Assembly (NCBI GenBank): GCA_016870155.1
Contig: VGCE01000004.1
Span: forward strand, 62,001-126,000
DNA from: Actinomycetota bacterium
GTDB taxonomy: Bacteria; Actinomycetota; Thermoleophilia; Miltoncostaeales; Miltoncostaeaceae
Direction of reading: 5' to 3'
Length of the DNA stretch: 64,000 bases
Position 1 is the stretch's first letter, and each line of letters opens with the position of its first letter. Below the pieces are notes generated by a model. That model was not told the origin of the DNA and did not search any database. It saw only the letters and a list, made by a program, of their open reading frames with translations. Shown here in pieces: positions 27,562 through 35,897 of the stretch. Both the position numbers and the translations under genes were made by a program.

Positions 27562-28104
27562 CTACGTGAGCTTCTTGACCTGGTCGAACGACAGCTCGGC
27601 CGGCGTCTCGCGGCCGAAGATCGACACCAGCACCTTCACGCGCCCCTGCTCGGCGTTGATCTCGGCGATCTCGCCCGTGAAGTCCGACAGCGGGCCCGAG
27701 ATGACCTTGATGCTCTCGCCCACCGTGAACTCGGCGCGCACCTTCGTGCGGGTCTCGGTCTGGGTGTGCAGCAGGCGGTCCACCTCGGTGCGCGACAGTG
27801 GCGGCGGGCGGTGGTCGTCGTGCTTCGTGGCGCCGACGAACCCGGTGACGCCCGGGGTGTCCTTGATGAGCGACCAGGCGTCGTCGTCGGTCATGTCCAT
27901 GTTCACGAGCACGTACCCCGGCAGGGTGCGGCGCTCGGTCTGCACCTTCTGGCCGTCCTTGTTGGTCTCGACCACCTGCTCGGTGGGGACGATGACCTCG
28001 CGGATCGAGCGCTGGCGGTGCTGCGTCTCGACGCGACGGAGGATGTTGGCCTTCACCTTGTTCTCGTGGCCCGAGTAGGTGTTGATGACGTACCAGCGCA
28101 GCAA
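27562..28104 (-). CDS. nusG: Transcription termination/antitermination factor NusG
   Basis: Binds RNA polymerase and couples it to Rho or the ribosome. 180 residues: NGN domain (W-Y-V-I-N-T-Y-S-G-H-E-N-K-V, G-Y-V-L-V-N-M-D-M, V-T-G-F-V-G) and C-terminal KOW domain (E-S-I-K-V-I-S-G-P-L-S-D-F-T-G). TTG start at 28104 with AGGAGA five bases upstream; nine bases follow the secE stop. Confidence 0.97.
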   Translation of the reverse strand: MLRWYVINTYSGHENKVKANILRRVETQHRQRSIREVIVPTEQVVETNKDGQKVQTERRTLPGYVLVNMDMTDDDAWSLIKDTPGVTGFVGATKHDDHRPPPLSRTEVDRLLHTQTETRTKVRAEFTVGESIKVISGPLSDFTGEIAEINAEQGRVKVLVSIFGRETPAELSFDQVKKLT

Positions 28105-28113
28105 GTGCTTCTC

Positions 28114-28494
28114 CTAGAAGATGGCGTCCACGAGCGTGCTCATGAGCACGTCGACGACGCCGAGGTAGACCGCCACGATGGCGACGAAGATGAGCACGAC
28201 GGCGGTGGCCTGGAACAGCTGTGCCCGATTGGGCCAGGACACCTTCTTGAGCTCGGTCACGACCTCGCCGACGTAGCGGCGGCTGCGGCCCTCCTGCACC
28301 GACTTGGTAACCGTGCCCGACTTCTCGTTCTTGGCCTGCTGGCGCGGACGCGGCTGGGCCCTCTGCCCGCCGCCCGACGACTTCCTGTTGCGGCGCCTGC
28401 TGGGTACAGGCGGCGGCTCGGCCCCACCGGGGCCGGTCTCGTCGGGTCCGGGTTCCCCGGAGGTCTGGCCCTTTGACGGGCGAATGCGTGCCAT
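28114..28494 (-). CDS. secE: Preprotein translocase subunit SecE
   Basis: Essential clamp of the SecYEG channel. 126 residues: a long, basic, Pro/Arg/Gln-rich N-terminal extension of about 65 residues, the amphipathic helix (V-T-E-L-K-K-V-S-W-P-N-R-A-Q-L) and one membrane helix (V-V-L-I-F-V-A-I-V-A-V-Y-L-G-V). The ATG at 28494 is the first start not overlapping the tRNA gene. The N-terminal extension is typical of actinobacterial SecE. Confidence 0.92.
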   Translation of the reverse strand: MARIRPSKGQTSGEPGPDETGPGGAEPPPVPSRRRNRKSSGGGQRAQPRPRQQAKNEKSGTVTKSVQEGRSRRYVGEVVTELKKVSWPNRAQLFQATAVVLIFVAIVAVYLGVVDVLMSTLVDAIF

Positions 28495-28533
28495 CTGCCT
28501 GGCGGCCTTCTCAGTCTGTCGCGATCTGCTGGA

Positions 28534-28606
28534 CAGGGCCGGAGGGACTCGAACCCCCAACCCCCGGTTTTGGAGACCGGTGCTCTACCAATTGAGCTAC
28601 GACCCT
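28534..28606 (-). tRNA. tRNA-Trp (anticodon CCA)
   Basis: The 73-base minus-strand sequence folds as a cloverleaf: acceptor AGGGTCG with CGGCCCT, D-arm AGCTCAATTGGTAGAGC, anticodon arm CCGGT-CT-CCA-AA-ACCGG, T-arm GGGGGTTCGAGTCCCTC. The discriminator is G, as expected for bacterial tRNA-Trp. The 3' CCA is not encoded. It lies between rpmG and secE, the usual actinobacterial arrangement, and is probably processed from their common transcript. Confidence 0.97.
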
Positions 28607-28616
28607 AGGTATTGCC

Positions 28617-28781
28617 CTACCGCGTCTCGCGGTGCTCCGTGTGGCGGCCGCACCAGCGGCAGTACTTCGAGAGCGACACGCGGTCGGGCGTATTGCGCCT
28701 GCTCTTGTTCGACTGGTAGTTGCGCCTCTTGCAGTCCTGGCAGGCCAGGGTGACGGCGATGCGCTGGCCGGTCTTGCCCAC
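28617..28781 (-). CDS. rpmG: 50S ribosomal protein L33 (zinc-ribbon form)
   Basis: 54 residues from GTG 28781, with GGAGG seven bases upstream. The sequence [17 protein letters not shown] and the second pair C-R-W-C give the C+ (zinc-binding) form; no C- form is seen in the window. It ends H-T-E-H-R-E-T-R-stop just ahead of tRNA-Trp and is the first gene of the rpmG-tRNA-secE-nusG transcript. Confidence 0.93.
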   Translation of the reverse strand: MGKTGQRIAVTLACQDCKRRNYQSNKSRRNTPDRVSLSKYCRWCGRHTEHRETR

Positions 28782-28812
28782 AGGGAAACCTCCGGTCGTT
28801 GGCGGGTTTGGG

Positions 28813-28818
28813 AAGGTA
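28813..28818 (-). promoter_or_regulatory. Putative -10 box for rpmG-tRNA-secE-nusG (TACCTT)
   Basis: TACCTT on the minus strand, about 31 bases before the rpmG GTG and leaving room for its Shine-Dalgarno sequence. Confidence 0.4.
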
Positions 28819-28823
28819 CCACA

Positions 28824-28846
28824 GCCCGGACGGTGGGCCGTCGGGC
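28824..28846 (-). terminator. Hairpin after the secreted-protein gene
   Basis: GCCCG-G-ACGG pairs with CCGT-CGGGC (nine pairs, one bulge, four-base loop) 11 bases beyond the stop at 28857, just before the rpmG promoter region. Confidence 0.5.
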
Positions 28847-28856
28847 CTGCGGCCGC

Positions 28857-29696
28857 CTACGAGATGCGGGTGACCAGGACCTTCCACGAGGATGACGTCG
28901 TGATGGTGGTGGGCGACTCATCCGTGCTCACGTGCACCCGGGGCCCGTACGAGAGCCGGGCGATCGCAGACCGCCCGGGCGCCAGCGCGAGCACCTTCCT
29001 GCGCGGGAGCTTCGCGCACCACATCACCGCGAGGCAGGACAACGCCGGCCGTGCCCGATCGAGCTCCGCCCGCTGCGCGGTGGTCAGGTTGAGCACCGTG
29101 CGGTACGGACCGGGGACGAGCGGCGCCATGCAGAAATCGCTGGGCTCTGCGCAGGTCAACTTGGTGGCCGGGTCGTTGGGGTCGCCGGCGCTCACCCCGA
29201 CCCCGCCGCCCATGAAGGCCTGGCTCACGACGATCAGCCCGGCGTTGAGGGCCCGGCATCCGGTCTCGGCGGCGACCGCGCCGCTGAGGCCGATGGCGTT
29301 CTCGGAGTCCTCCTCGGTGTCGGAGGGGTTGCGAAGGGCGTCGAAGGCGATGGGCACGCCGGCGACGGACGCCTGCCCGATGCGCTTGCTGGCCCGGCAG
29401 GCGGGAGTGCTCTCGGTGCCCGAGAACGTGCCCGAGTACCGACCGGCCGCGTACAGGGTGCCCGCGAGGCCTTCGCGTCCGCGAAGCGGCCAGTTGTTGC
29501 GCAGGCCGGGAACGCGCGGCTCCACGCCCCGCAGGTTCACCTTCACCTGGATCGTGCCCGACACGGCGCTCTCGGACGTAAACGACTGCGAGAGGGAGAA
29601 GAGCTCCACCTTGTATCGCGCGGCGACGGCGGCCGGCGCGGCGGCGAGCACGAGGAGCGAGATCAGCACGAGCGCTCGGGGGAGCGGTTTCATCAT
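28857..29696 (-). CDS. Secreted protein of unknown function
   Basis: About 279 residues from ATG 29696 (a second ATG follows directly). Clear signal peptide: K-P-L-P-R, a hydrophobic run (A-L-V-L-I-S-L-L-V-L-A-A-A-P) and A-V-A-A cleavage site. The mature part is predicted beta-rich, with several cysteines (T-P-A-C-R-A-S, T-G-C-R-A-L, K-L-T-C-A-E, D-F-C-M-A, L-S-C-L-A, M-W-C-A-K) that may form disulfides, and repeated G/S/T-rich strands. No catalytic motif recognised. Divergent from the acyl-CoA ligase with a 64-base gap. Confidence 0.7.
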   Translation of the reverse strand: MMKPLPRALVLISLLVLAAAPAAVAARYKVELFSLSQSFTSESAVSGTIQVKVNLRGVEPRVPGLRNNWPLRGREGLAGTLYAAGRYSGTFSGTESTPACRASKRIGQASVAGVPIAFDALRNPSDTEEDSENAIGLSGAVAAETGCRALNAGLIVVSQAFMGGGVGVSAGDPNDPATKLTCAEPSDFCMAPLVPGPYRTVLNLTTAQRAELDRARPALSCLAVMWCAKLPRRKVLALAPGRSAIARLSYGPRVHVSTDESPTTITTSSSWKVLVTRIS

Positions 29697-29748
29697 CTGA
29701 AGACAGCGGCTGGGCAGCACCGCGCGCAACCCGGGGAGCGCGCGCCGG

Positions 29749-29754
29749 TAGCCT
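29749..29754 (+). promoter_or_regulatory. -10 box TAGCCT, leaderless start at 29761
   Basis: TAGCCT followed by six bases and ATG; no Shine-Dalgarno sequence. TAGCCT is the most frequent box in this window. Confidence 0.55.
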
Positions 29755-29760
29755 GCGGGC

Positions 29761-31392
29761 ATGGCTGCCGAATGGAGTGACTGGTACACGAAGGAGGACA
29801 TCACGGGGTGGGTGCTCCCCCGCATCCTCCGCGAGCGCGCCGAGGCGCATCCCGATCGTCCGTACATCCGGTTCGGCGATGGCGCATGGACCACCTACGG
29901 CGAGATCGACGCCCGGGCCAACCGCATCGCCGGTTCCCTCATCGCGCGCGGGCTCCAGAAGGGCGAGTGCGTGAGCACGCTCATGCCCAACTCGGTGGAC
30001 CAGGTGGCGCTGTGGTTCGGCATCCTTCGCGCGGGCGGGGTGCAGTCGCCGATCAACCTGGCCTACCGCGGGGACTTCCTCTCGTGGGTGATCAACCTGC
30101 CCGGGTCGCGGTTCCTCGTGATCTCGGACGACCTCCTCGACCGGCTCGACCACGTGGCGGCCGACCTGCCCGTGCTCGAGCACGTGTTCGTGTGGGAGTC
30201 GGGCGAGCGCAACGGCCCCGACCCGCGCGTGGCGCACGAGCCCTTCGCGGTGCTGGACGACGCGCCGGACGACGATCCCGGCGTGGACGTGACCTGGGTG
30301 GACGACGCGCGCATCATGTTCACCTCGGGCACGACCGGTCGCAGCAAGGGGGTGATCAAGCAGCACGCGTCCGACTACTTCTCGGGCCGCACCTACATCG
30401 AGGTATGCGGGGTCACCGAGGACGACGTCTTCTACACCTGCCTGCCGCTCTTCCACAGCAACGCCCAGGTGCTCAACTGCTACCCGGCCATGATCGCCGG
30501 CGCGCGCATCCAGCTGTCGGCGCGGTACTCCTCGAGCAACTTCTGGCGCGAGGTCACCGAGTGCGGCGCGACGATCCTCAACACCGTCAGCGCCATGAAC
30601 TACTTCATCTGGAACACCGAGCCGGGTGACCTCGACCGCGCGCATTCGGTGCAGCGCATCATGGCCATGCCGGCCCCCAAGGACATCTATGAGGACTTCA
30701 AGGGCCGCTTCGGCATCCGCTGGCATGAGGGCTACGGGCTCACCGAGACCGGCATGGTCACCTACGTGCCACCGGGAATCGAGAAGCCGGGCTCGTGCGG
30801 AAAGGCCAGCCCGGGTTTCGAGGTGAGCGTGGTGCAGCCCGGCACCGACCTGCCCCAGCCGCCCGGCGAGCCCGGCGAGATCGTGGTGGACATGAAGCTG
30901 CCCAACATCGTGATGCGCGCCTACGCGGGCATGCCCGAGAAGACCGCCGAGGACTTCAAGAACCTCAAGCTGCACACGGGCGACCTGGGCGTGATGGACG
31001 AGGAGGGCTACCTCTACTTCAAGGACCGCGTGAAGGACTACATCAGGCGCCGCGGCGAGAACGTGTCGTCGATGGAGGTGGAGCGCGTGGTGGCGCAGCA
31101 TCCCGGCGTGCTCGAGGCCGCCGCGGTGGGCGTGGCATCAGCCGAGGGCGTGGGCGCCGAGCAGGAGATCCTCATCTGCGTGGTTCCGCGTGAGGGCGTG
31201 CCCGACCCGCATGAGCTGCTCACCTTCTGCAGCGACAAGATGCCCTACTTCGCCGTGCCGCGGTACGTGCGATTCATGGAGCACCTGCCGAAGACCCCCA
31301 CGGAGCGCGTGCGCAAGGTGGAGCTGCGGGAGCTGCCGCTGGACGACGAGGTGTACGACCGCGTCAAGAGCGGGCCGAAGATCAGCGCCTGA
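29761..31392 (+). CDS. AMP-binding acyl-CoA ligase (CaiC-like)
   Basis: Activates a carboxylic acid with ATP to an acyl-adenylate, then to acyl-CoA. 543 residues with the adenylation motifs: M-F-T-S-G-T-T-G-R-S-K-G-V (phosphate loop), G-Y-G-L-T-E-T-G, the Y-L-Y-F-K-D-R-V-K-D-Y-I-R-R-R-G-E-N-V hinge region and the C-terminal lysine region T-P-T-E-R-V-R-K-V. It most resembles carnitine/crotonobetaine-CoA ligases and related short/medium-chain enzymes; the substrate is not determined. Start supported by the -10 box. Confidence 0.85.
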   Translation: MAAEWSDWYTKEDITGWVLPRILRERAEAHPDRPYIRFGDGAWTTYGEIDARANRIAGSLIARGLQKGECVSTLMPNSVDQVALWFGILRAGGVQSPINLAYRGDFLSWVINLPGSRFLVISDDLLDRLDHVAADLPVLEHVFVWESGERNGPDPRVAHEPFAVLDDAPDDDPGVDVTWVDDARIMFTSGTTGRSKGVIKQHASDYFSGRTYIEVCGVTEDDVFYTCLPLFHSNAQVLNCYPAMIAGARIQLSARYSSSNFWREVTECGATILNTVSAMNYFIWNTEPGDLDRAHSVQRIMAMPAPKDIYEDFKGRFGIRWHEGYGLTETGMVTYVPPGIEKPGSCGKASPGFEVSVVQPGTDLPQPPGEPGEIVVDMKLPNIVMRAYAGMPEKTAEDFKNLKLHTGDLGVMDEEGYLYFKDRVKDYIRRRGENVSSMEVERVVAQHPGVLEAAAVGVASAEGVGAEQEILICVVPREGVPDPHELLTFCSDKMPYFAVPRYVRFMEHLPKTPTERVRKVELRELPLDDEVYDRVKSGPKISA

Positions 31393-31640
31393 TGGACGAC
31401 GACCCCCTCGACCTGGCCGAGGCCGCGGCATTCATCATGGGCGAGCGCCCGGGCCTGCAGGAGGACGACGTCTGGACCGTGCTGAAGGAACTCGGCGACC
31501 CGCCGGTGCGAAACGCCGACGGCATGGCGGTGGACCTCATCACGCGCCTGCACCCGGGAATGCGCCCCCGCGACGTGCGGACGATCCTGGGGGAATGGCG
31601 CGAATACGCCCGCCTGGCAGTGGAAGAGGACTGGGACTGA
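31392..31640 (+). CDS. Small hypothetical protein
   Basis: 82 residues, acidic and helical (P-L-D-L-A-E-A-A-A-F-I-M-G-E-R; V-R-T-I-L-G-E-W-R-E-Y-A-R-L-A). The ATG shares its first base with the acyl-CoA ligase stop (TGATG), so it is co-translated with that gene. No domain recognised; the 3' side runs into a repeated palindromic motif. Confidence 0.6.
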   Translation: MDDDPLDLAEAAAFIMGERPGLQEDDVWTVLKELGDPPVRNADGMAVDLITRLHPGMRPRDVRTILGEWREYARLAVEEDWD

Positions 31641-31655
31641 GCGAAGGCCCGCCAG

Positions 31656-31727
31656 GGTGACCGCGGAGAGGGTGACTGTCACCGAGAGGTGACTGTCACC
31701 GGGGTTTCCCGGGAGGTGACCGTCGCC
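31656..31727. repeat. Tandem GGTGACNGTCACC palindromes (copy A)
   Basis: Exact GGTGACTGTCACC at 31671-31683 and 31688-31700 (17-base period), with decayed units GGTGACCGCGG at 31656 and GGTGACCGTCGCC at 31715-31727. Each unit is an inverted repeat of GGTGAC. The same paired unit, with the same spacer and the following GGGGT, recurs at 63464-63500. It lies between convergent genes. Confidence 0.85.
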
Positions 31728-31739
31728 GGGGCCGCCCGC

Positions 31740-32807
31740 CTACCCCCGCCGCGCAGACGAGGGCTTGCCCAGCAGGATCTCCCGCGCGGCGTTGAGCGCC
31801 ACGGTCATGTCGGCGGCGCGCTGCTGCAGGTCGGGGTGCAGGTCGGCCACGCGGTCGGGGTGGCAGCGGGCCACCTGGCGCCGCCATGCGCGCTCCACCT
31901 CGTCGGGCAATGGCCGCGGGCCGAGGCCGAGCAGATCGGCCGCCTCGGCCGTGCTGGCGGGCGCGGTGAACGTGGATGACTGCTGCTTCTCGAGCAGCCC
32001 CTGCGCGAGGGTGCGCAGGCGCGCCTTCTCGGCGTGGATGTCACCCCACTCGTCGTCGATCTGCTGCTGGCGCTCGGCCAACCGGGCGCGCTCCTCGCGC
32101 ACCTCCTCGGCCAGCGACGCCAGCGCCCGGTCGCGCGATGCGGAGTCGTGCCTGAGCAGCTCCACCATCACCTCGGGATCGGCCGCCGCCGGGACGTCGG
32201 CAGGCACGGGGCGCCCCTGTCCGGACTGCCCCTGGCGCACGAGGGCGATCACCTCGTCGAGCCGCTGGTGGGCCGAGTTCGCCATGGAAGGACCATCGGA
32301 CGGCGCCAGGCGCACGAGCGCGAGGGAGTCCCATGACGGGTCGACGATGAACGCCGCGCTCGACCGGCCCGCGAGCATCACGCGGCGATCGGGCTGCGCG
32401 CGGTGGCCGATGAGGGCGAAGCGCGCATCGACGTCGGCGTCGCCGCGCAGCGCGGCGAGCTCGGCGGCGAGGTCGTCGAGCCGGCGGGCCACCTCGCGGC
32501 CATCCGGGCCATCGGGCGTCACCGCCTGGGCGGCGGCAAGCGCCTCGTCGAGCCCCTCGGCCCCCTTGCCCTGCCCCACGGCCAGCACGGCCCACCAGCG
32601 GGTCCATGGGTCGTCGTCGGGTGCGGCGGCCAGTGCGCGCCCGGCCTCCACGGGGTGGTCGAGCGACTGCAGCGCCGCGGCCAACCGCGGGCGGGCCGAG
32701 CGGTCGCCCAGCGACGCGGCGACCGCGAGCAGGGCCACCTGGCGCCAGCGCGCGGAGTCTCCCCGGGGCGGCGTGGGGCCTGCGGCATCGGCGAAGGGGT
32801 CGTGCAC
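31740..32807 (-). CDS. Protein with C-terminal J-domain
   Basis: 355 residues from a GTG whose -10 box lies seven bases upstream. The N-terminal two thirds has TPR/helical character (A-A-L-Q-S-L-D-H-P-V-E-A-G-R-A-L) and a charged coiled-coil segment (E-E-V-R-E-E-R-A-R-L-A-E-R-Q-Q-Q). The last 65 residues form a J-domain: helix II W-R-R-Q-V-A-R, HPD, helix III A-A-D-M-T-V-A-L-N-A-A-R-E-I-L. The HPD should stimulate an Hsp70. J-domains are usually N-terminal, so this is a specialised co-chaperone. Confidence 0.75.
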   Translation of the reverse strand: MHDPFADAAGPTPPRGDSARWRQVALLAVAASLGDRSARPRLAAALQSLDHPVEAGRALAAAPDDDPWTRWWAVLAVGQGKGAEGLDEALAAAQAVTPDGPDGREVARRLDDLAAELAALRGDADVDARFALIGHRAQPDRRVMLAGRSSAAFIVDPSWDSLALVRLAPSDGPSMANSAHQRLDEVIALVRQGQSGQGRPVPADVPAAADPEVMVELLRHDSASRDRALASLAEEVREERARLAERQQQIDDEWGDIHAEKARLRTLAQGLLEKQQSSTFTAPASTAEAADLLGLGPRPLPDEVERAWRRQVARCHPDRVADLHPDLQQRAADMTVALNAAREILLGKPSSARRG

Positions 32808-32814
32808 GTCGGCA

Positions 32815-32820
32815 ACGCTA
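32815..32820 (-). promoter_or_regulatory. -10 box TAGCGT, leaderless start at 32807
   Basis: TAGCGT on the minus strand, seven bases before the GTG start of the J-domain gene. Confidence 0.55.
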
Positions 32821-32888
32821 GTGCAGGGTCGTCACTGCGCCGCGCGCCATGCGTGACAGGCGGCTGCCGGTTATGACCAGATAGTGAC

Positions 32889-32894
32889 TAGAAT
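32889..32894 (+). promoter_or_regulatory. -10 box TAGAAT for the toxin-antitoxin pair
   Basis: TAGAAT followed by seven bases and ATG 32902, which sets the antitoxin start downstream of an earlier in-frame start. The antitoxin could repress from here. Confidence 0.55.
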
Positions 32895-32901
32895 CACCGG
32901 C

Positions 32902-33180
32902 ATGGCAACCGCGCCCTCACCGTCGTCCTCGCCCACCCACGTGCCCGTGGCGGAGGCCAAGGCGAAGTTCAGCGAGATGCTGCGCCGCGCCGGGGAGGGC
33001 GAGGAGATCGTGGTGACCAGCCACGGCCGGCCGGTGGCCCGCATCATGCCGCCCGCAGATCCCCGTCCATCGCGCGAGCAGTGGATCGCCGACCTCATGG
33101 AGTTCCGGCGCAGCGGCCGGGGCATCAAGGCCACGCGCGAGGAAATCGTGGAGTGGATTCGCGAGGGGCGCCGCCACTGA
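32902..33180 (+). CDS. Phd/YefM-type antitoxin
   Basis: 92 residues. The N-terminal half has the Phd/YefM DNA-binding fold: V-P-V-A-E-A-K-A-K-F-S-E-M-L-R-R-A, then E-E-I-V-V-T-S-H-G-R-P-V-A-R-I. The C-terminal half is charged and would wrap the toxin (S-R-E-Q-W-I-A-D-L-M-E-F-R-R). It directly precedes and overlaps a PIN-domain toxin, and would autoregulate the pair. Confidence 0.85.
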   Translation: MATAPSPSSSPTHVPVAEAKAKFSEMLRRAGEGEEIVVTSHGRPVARIMPPADPRPSREQWIADLMEFRRSGRGIKATREEIVEWIREGRRH

Positions 33181-33584
33181 CCGACTTCGTGCTCGATACG
33201 TCGGCCACCATGGTGCTCGTGATGGATGACGAGCCCGAGGAGCCGGTGATGCCTATCGTGTCGGCGCTTCGTGACGGAGATGCCGTGGTGCCGGGCCTCT
33301 GGCGGTTCGAGGTCGCGAACGCCCTGGGCACCGCGCTGCGCCGGGGTCGCATCCACGAAGACGGCTTCGCGTACGTGGTGGGGCTGGTGCACGGCATCAA
33401 CGTGACCCACGATGCACAGCCGGCATCGGTGGAGGCGCTGATCGGGCTTGCCCGCGAACACGGGATCACGGCCTACGACGCCGCCTACCTGTCGCTTGCC
33501 CTGCGGCGCGGTATCGCCCTCGCCACCACCGACCGGGCGCTGCGCGCCGTGGCCGACGCAGCCGGGGTGTCGCTGGTCTGCTGA
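33177..33584 (+). CDS. VapC-type PIN-domain toxin
   Basis: Predicted metal-dependent RNase. About 135 residues; acidic residues of the PIN active site are visible in V-L-D-T-S-A-T-M, W-R-F-E-V-A-N-A-L, A-Y-D-A-A-Y-L-S-L and L-A-T-T-D-R-A-L. Homology begins at L-T-D-F-V-L-D, and the only start there is CTG (33177-33179), overlapping the antitoxin stop as CTGA; GTG 33189 would remove conserved residues. A Phd-type antitoxin paired with VapC is common in actinobacteria. Confidence 0.83.
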   Translation: MTDFVLDTSATMVLVMDDEPEEPVMPIVSALRDGDAVVPGLWRFEVANALGTALRRGRIHEDGFAYVVGLVHGINVTHDAQPASVEALIGLAREHGITAYDAAYLSLALRRGIALATTDRALRAVADAAGVSLVC

Positions 33585-33629
33585 CGTCGCACCGGGCGCA
33601 AGCCCGGCGACCGGTGCGACCATCGCCCC

Positions 33630-35645
33630 ATGCCCAACCGCCTCGCCGACCAGGCCTCGCTGTACCTGAGGCAGCACGCCGCCAACCCGGTGGACTGGTG
33701 GCCGTGGTGCCCCGAGGCCTTCGCCGACGCACGCGACCGCGACGTGCCCGTGCTTCTTTCGGTGGGCTACTCGTCGTGCCACTGGTGCCACGTGATGGCG
33801 CATGAGTCGTTCGAGGACGACGCCACGGCCGCGCTGATGAACGAGTGGTTCACCTGCGTGAAGGTGGACCGCGAGGAGCTCCCGGACGTGGACGCCCTCT
33901 ACATGCAGGCCACGGTCGCGATGTCGGGGCACGGTGGCTGGCCGATGACGGTGTTCCTCACCCCGGGCGGCGAGCCGTTCTGGGCGGGCACGTACTTCCC
34001 GCCCCAGCCACGCCAGGGCATGCCCGCGTTCACCCAGGTGCTGAACGGCGTGGCCGAGGCATGGCGCGACCGACGCGACCAGGTGATGCGCCAGGCCGGG
34101 TCGCTGGCCGATGGGCTACGCCAGCAGTCTGCGGTGGAGGTGGCCGCGCCGCCGCCTGCGAAGGACGCCGTGGCGGCGGCGGTGCGCGGGCTGGGCGACC
34201 TGTATGACGACGAGCACGGCGGGTTCGGCGGCGCGCCGAAGTTCCCGCCGTCGGTGGTGATCGACCTGCTGCTGCGTCGCCACTGGGCCGGGCGCGACCC
34301 CGGAGGGCGCGCCCTGGCCATGGCCACCGGCACCCTCGACGCAATGGCGGCGGGCGGTGTGTGCGACCAGGTGGGCGGCGGGTTCCACCGCTACTCGGTG
34401 GACGACATCTGGCTGGTGCCCCACTTCGAGAAGATGCTCTACGACAACGCCCTGCTGCTGCGCGACTACGCGCTGGCCGTGCGCCTCACTGGCGAGGACC
34501 GCCACGGCGAGGTGGCCGGGCGCATCGCGGAGTACCTGCTGCGCGAGATGCGCACCGAGGGCGGCGCATTCGCCGCCGCGCAGGACGCCGACTCCCCGGG
34601 CGGCGAGGGGGCGTTCTTCACCTGGACCCCCGATGAGATCCGCGACCTGCTGCCCGCCACCGAGGCCGAGGCGGTGATCGCGCGGTTCGGGGTGAGCGAG
34701 CGCGGCAACTTCGAGGGCCGTAACATCCTGCGCGTGGTGGCGCCCGAGGTGGCGGTGCAGCCGTCCGCGCTCGAGGTGCTCTACGAGGCCCGGGCCCTGA
34801 GGCCCGCGCCCGATCGCGACGACAAGGTGATCGCCTCGTGGAACGGCCTGGCCATCGGCGCGCTGGCCGAGGCCGGCATGGGCATGAGGCGCGACGACTG
34901 GACCCAGGCGGCGCGCGAGGCGGCGCGGTTCGTGCTGGACGAGATGGTCGTTGATGGGCGGCTGATGCGCGTGCACGCCGACGGGCGGGCCCGGCACCTG
35001 GGCACGCTGGAGGACCACGCCGACATGGCCGACGGCCTAATGGCTCTGTATGCCGCCGAATTCGATCCGCAGTGGGTGCTGGCCGCGCGCGCACTGGCCG
35101 ACGCCATGCTGGGTCTCTTCGCCGATCCCGCCGGCGCCGGCTTCTTCATGTCGGGCACCGACGCCCCGCCGCTCATCGCGCGCACCCGTGACCTGGAGGA
35201 CCACCCCTCGCCATCGGGCAACTCCCAGGCCGCGTGGGTGCTGGCGCGCCTGCACCTGCTCACGGGCGAGCCGCGCTACCGCGACGCCGCGGCCGCAGCC
35301 GTGGGGCTGGTGTCGGCGCAGGCGCAGAGGTGGCCCCAGGCATTCGCCCGCGCGCTCGCCACGGCCGACCTGCTCGACAGCCGCTCCGTGGAGGTGGCCG
35401 TGGTCGGCACGCTCGATGACCCACGTACCGCGGCACTGGTGGACGCCGCGCGAGCGGCAGCCGGCCCCTACGCGGTGGTCGCCGCAGGCGACCCGGCCGA
35501 CCCAGGGGCGGCCACGGCGGCGCCACTGCTGGCCGACCGCCCGCTGGTGCACGGCGCGCCTGCGGCATATGCCTGCAGCGGCTTCACCTGCCGGGCACCG
35601 GTTTCCGACCCCGACGCGCTGGTGGCTGCCCTGCGTGGCGGTTGA
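33630..35645 (+). CDS. YyaL/DUF255 thioredoxin-domain protein
   Basis: 671 residues. N-terminal thioredoxin-like domain with [11 protein letters not shown] (CxxC), D-R-E-E-L-P-D-V-D and [11 protein letters not shown]; then a six-hairpin helical barrel ([28 protein letters not shown]) as in glycoside hydrolase/epimerase folds. Same architecture as B. subtilis YyaL and mammalian SPATA20; role unknown. No export signal, so cytoplasmic. Confidence 0.9.
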   Translation: MPNRLADQASLYLRQHAANPVDWWPWCPEAFADARDRDVPVLLSVGYSSCHWCHVMAHESFEDDATAALMNEWFTCVKVDREELPDVDALYMQATVAMSGHGGWPMTVFLTPGGEPFWAGTYFPPQPRQGMPAFTQVLNGVAEAWRDRRDQVMRQAGSLADGLRQQSAVEVAAPPPAKDAVAAAVRGLGDLYDDEHGGFGGAPKFPPSVVIDLLLRRHWAGRDPGGRALAMATGTLDAMAAGGVCDQVGGGFHRYSVDDIWLVPHFEKMLYDNALLLRDYALAVRLTGEDRHGEVAGRIAEYLLREMRTEGGAFAAAQDADSPGGEGAFFTWTPDEIRDLLPATEAEAVIARFGVSERGNFEGRNILRVVAPEVAVQPSALEVLYEARALRPAPDRDDKVIASWNGLAIGALAEAGMGMRRDDWTQAAREAARFVLDEMVVDGRLMRVHADGRARHLGTLEDHADMADGLMALYAAEFDPQWVLAARALADAMLGLFADPAGAGFFMSGTDAPPLIARTRDLEDHPSPSGNSQAAWVLARLHLLTGEPRYRDAAAAAVGLVSAQAQRWPQAFARALATADLLDSRSVEVAVVGTLDDPRTAALVDAARAAAGPYAVVAAGDPADPGAATAAPLLADRPLVHGAPAAYACSGFTCRAPVSDPDALVAALRGG

Positions 35646-35650
35646 GCGCC

Positions 35651-35656
35651 TATCCT
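35651..35656 (+). promoter_or_regulatory. -10 box TATCCT, leaderless start at 35664
   Basis: TATCCT, seven bases, then ATG. It heads the bolA-like/glutaredoxin/folE2 operon. Confidence 0.55.
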
Positions 35657-35663
35657 CCCGTGC

Positions 35664-35897
35664 ATGGCAGACCTCGCGGAGATTCAGACGATGATCGAAG
35701 CCGCGCTCCCGGGAGCGCAGGTGGAGGTGCAGGACCACGGCGGCGGCGACCACCTGTCGGCCGTGGTCGTGGCTCCGCAGTTCGAGGGAATGAGCCGAAT
35801 CGACCAGCACAAGGCCGTGTACGCCGCCGTCCAGGCGCGCATCGATGACGGCCAGATCCACGCGCTCGCGCTGAAGACGCGGGCACCGGAGGCATGA
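35664..35897 (+). CDS. BolA/IbaG-family protein
   Basis: 77 residues, full length for the family: E-I-Q-T-M-I-E-A-A-L-P-G-A, then H-L-S-A-V-V-V-A-P-Q-F-E-G-M-S-R-I-D-Q-H-K-A-V-Y-A-A with the conserved His of the BolA motif, and the final hairpin A-L-A-L-K-T. BolA proteins bind monothiol glutaredoxins through a shared Fe-S cluster; here the partner gene overlaps by ATGA, which strongly supports the link. Confidence 0.9.
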   Translation: MADLAEIQTMIEAALPGAQVEVQDHGGGDHLSAVVVAPQFEGMSRIDQHKAVYAAVQARIDDGQIHALALKTRAPEA

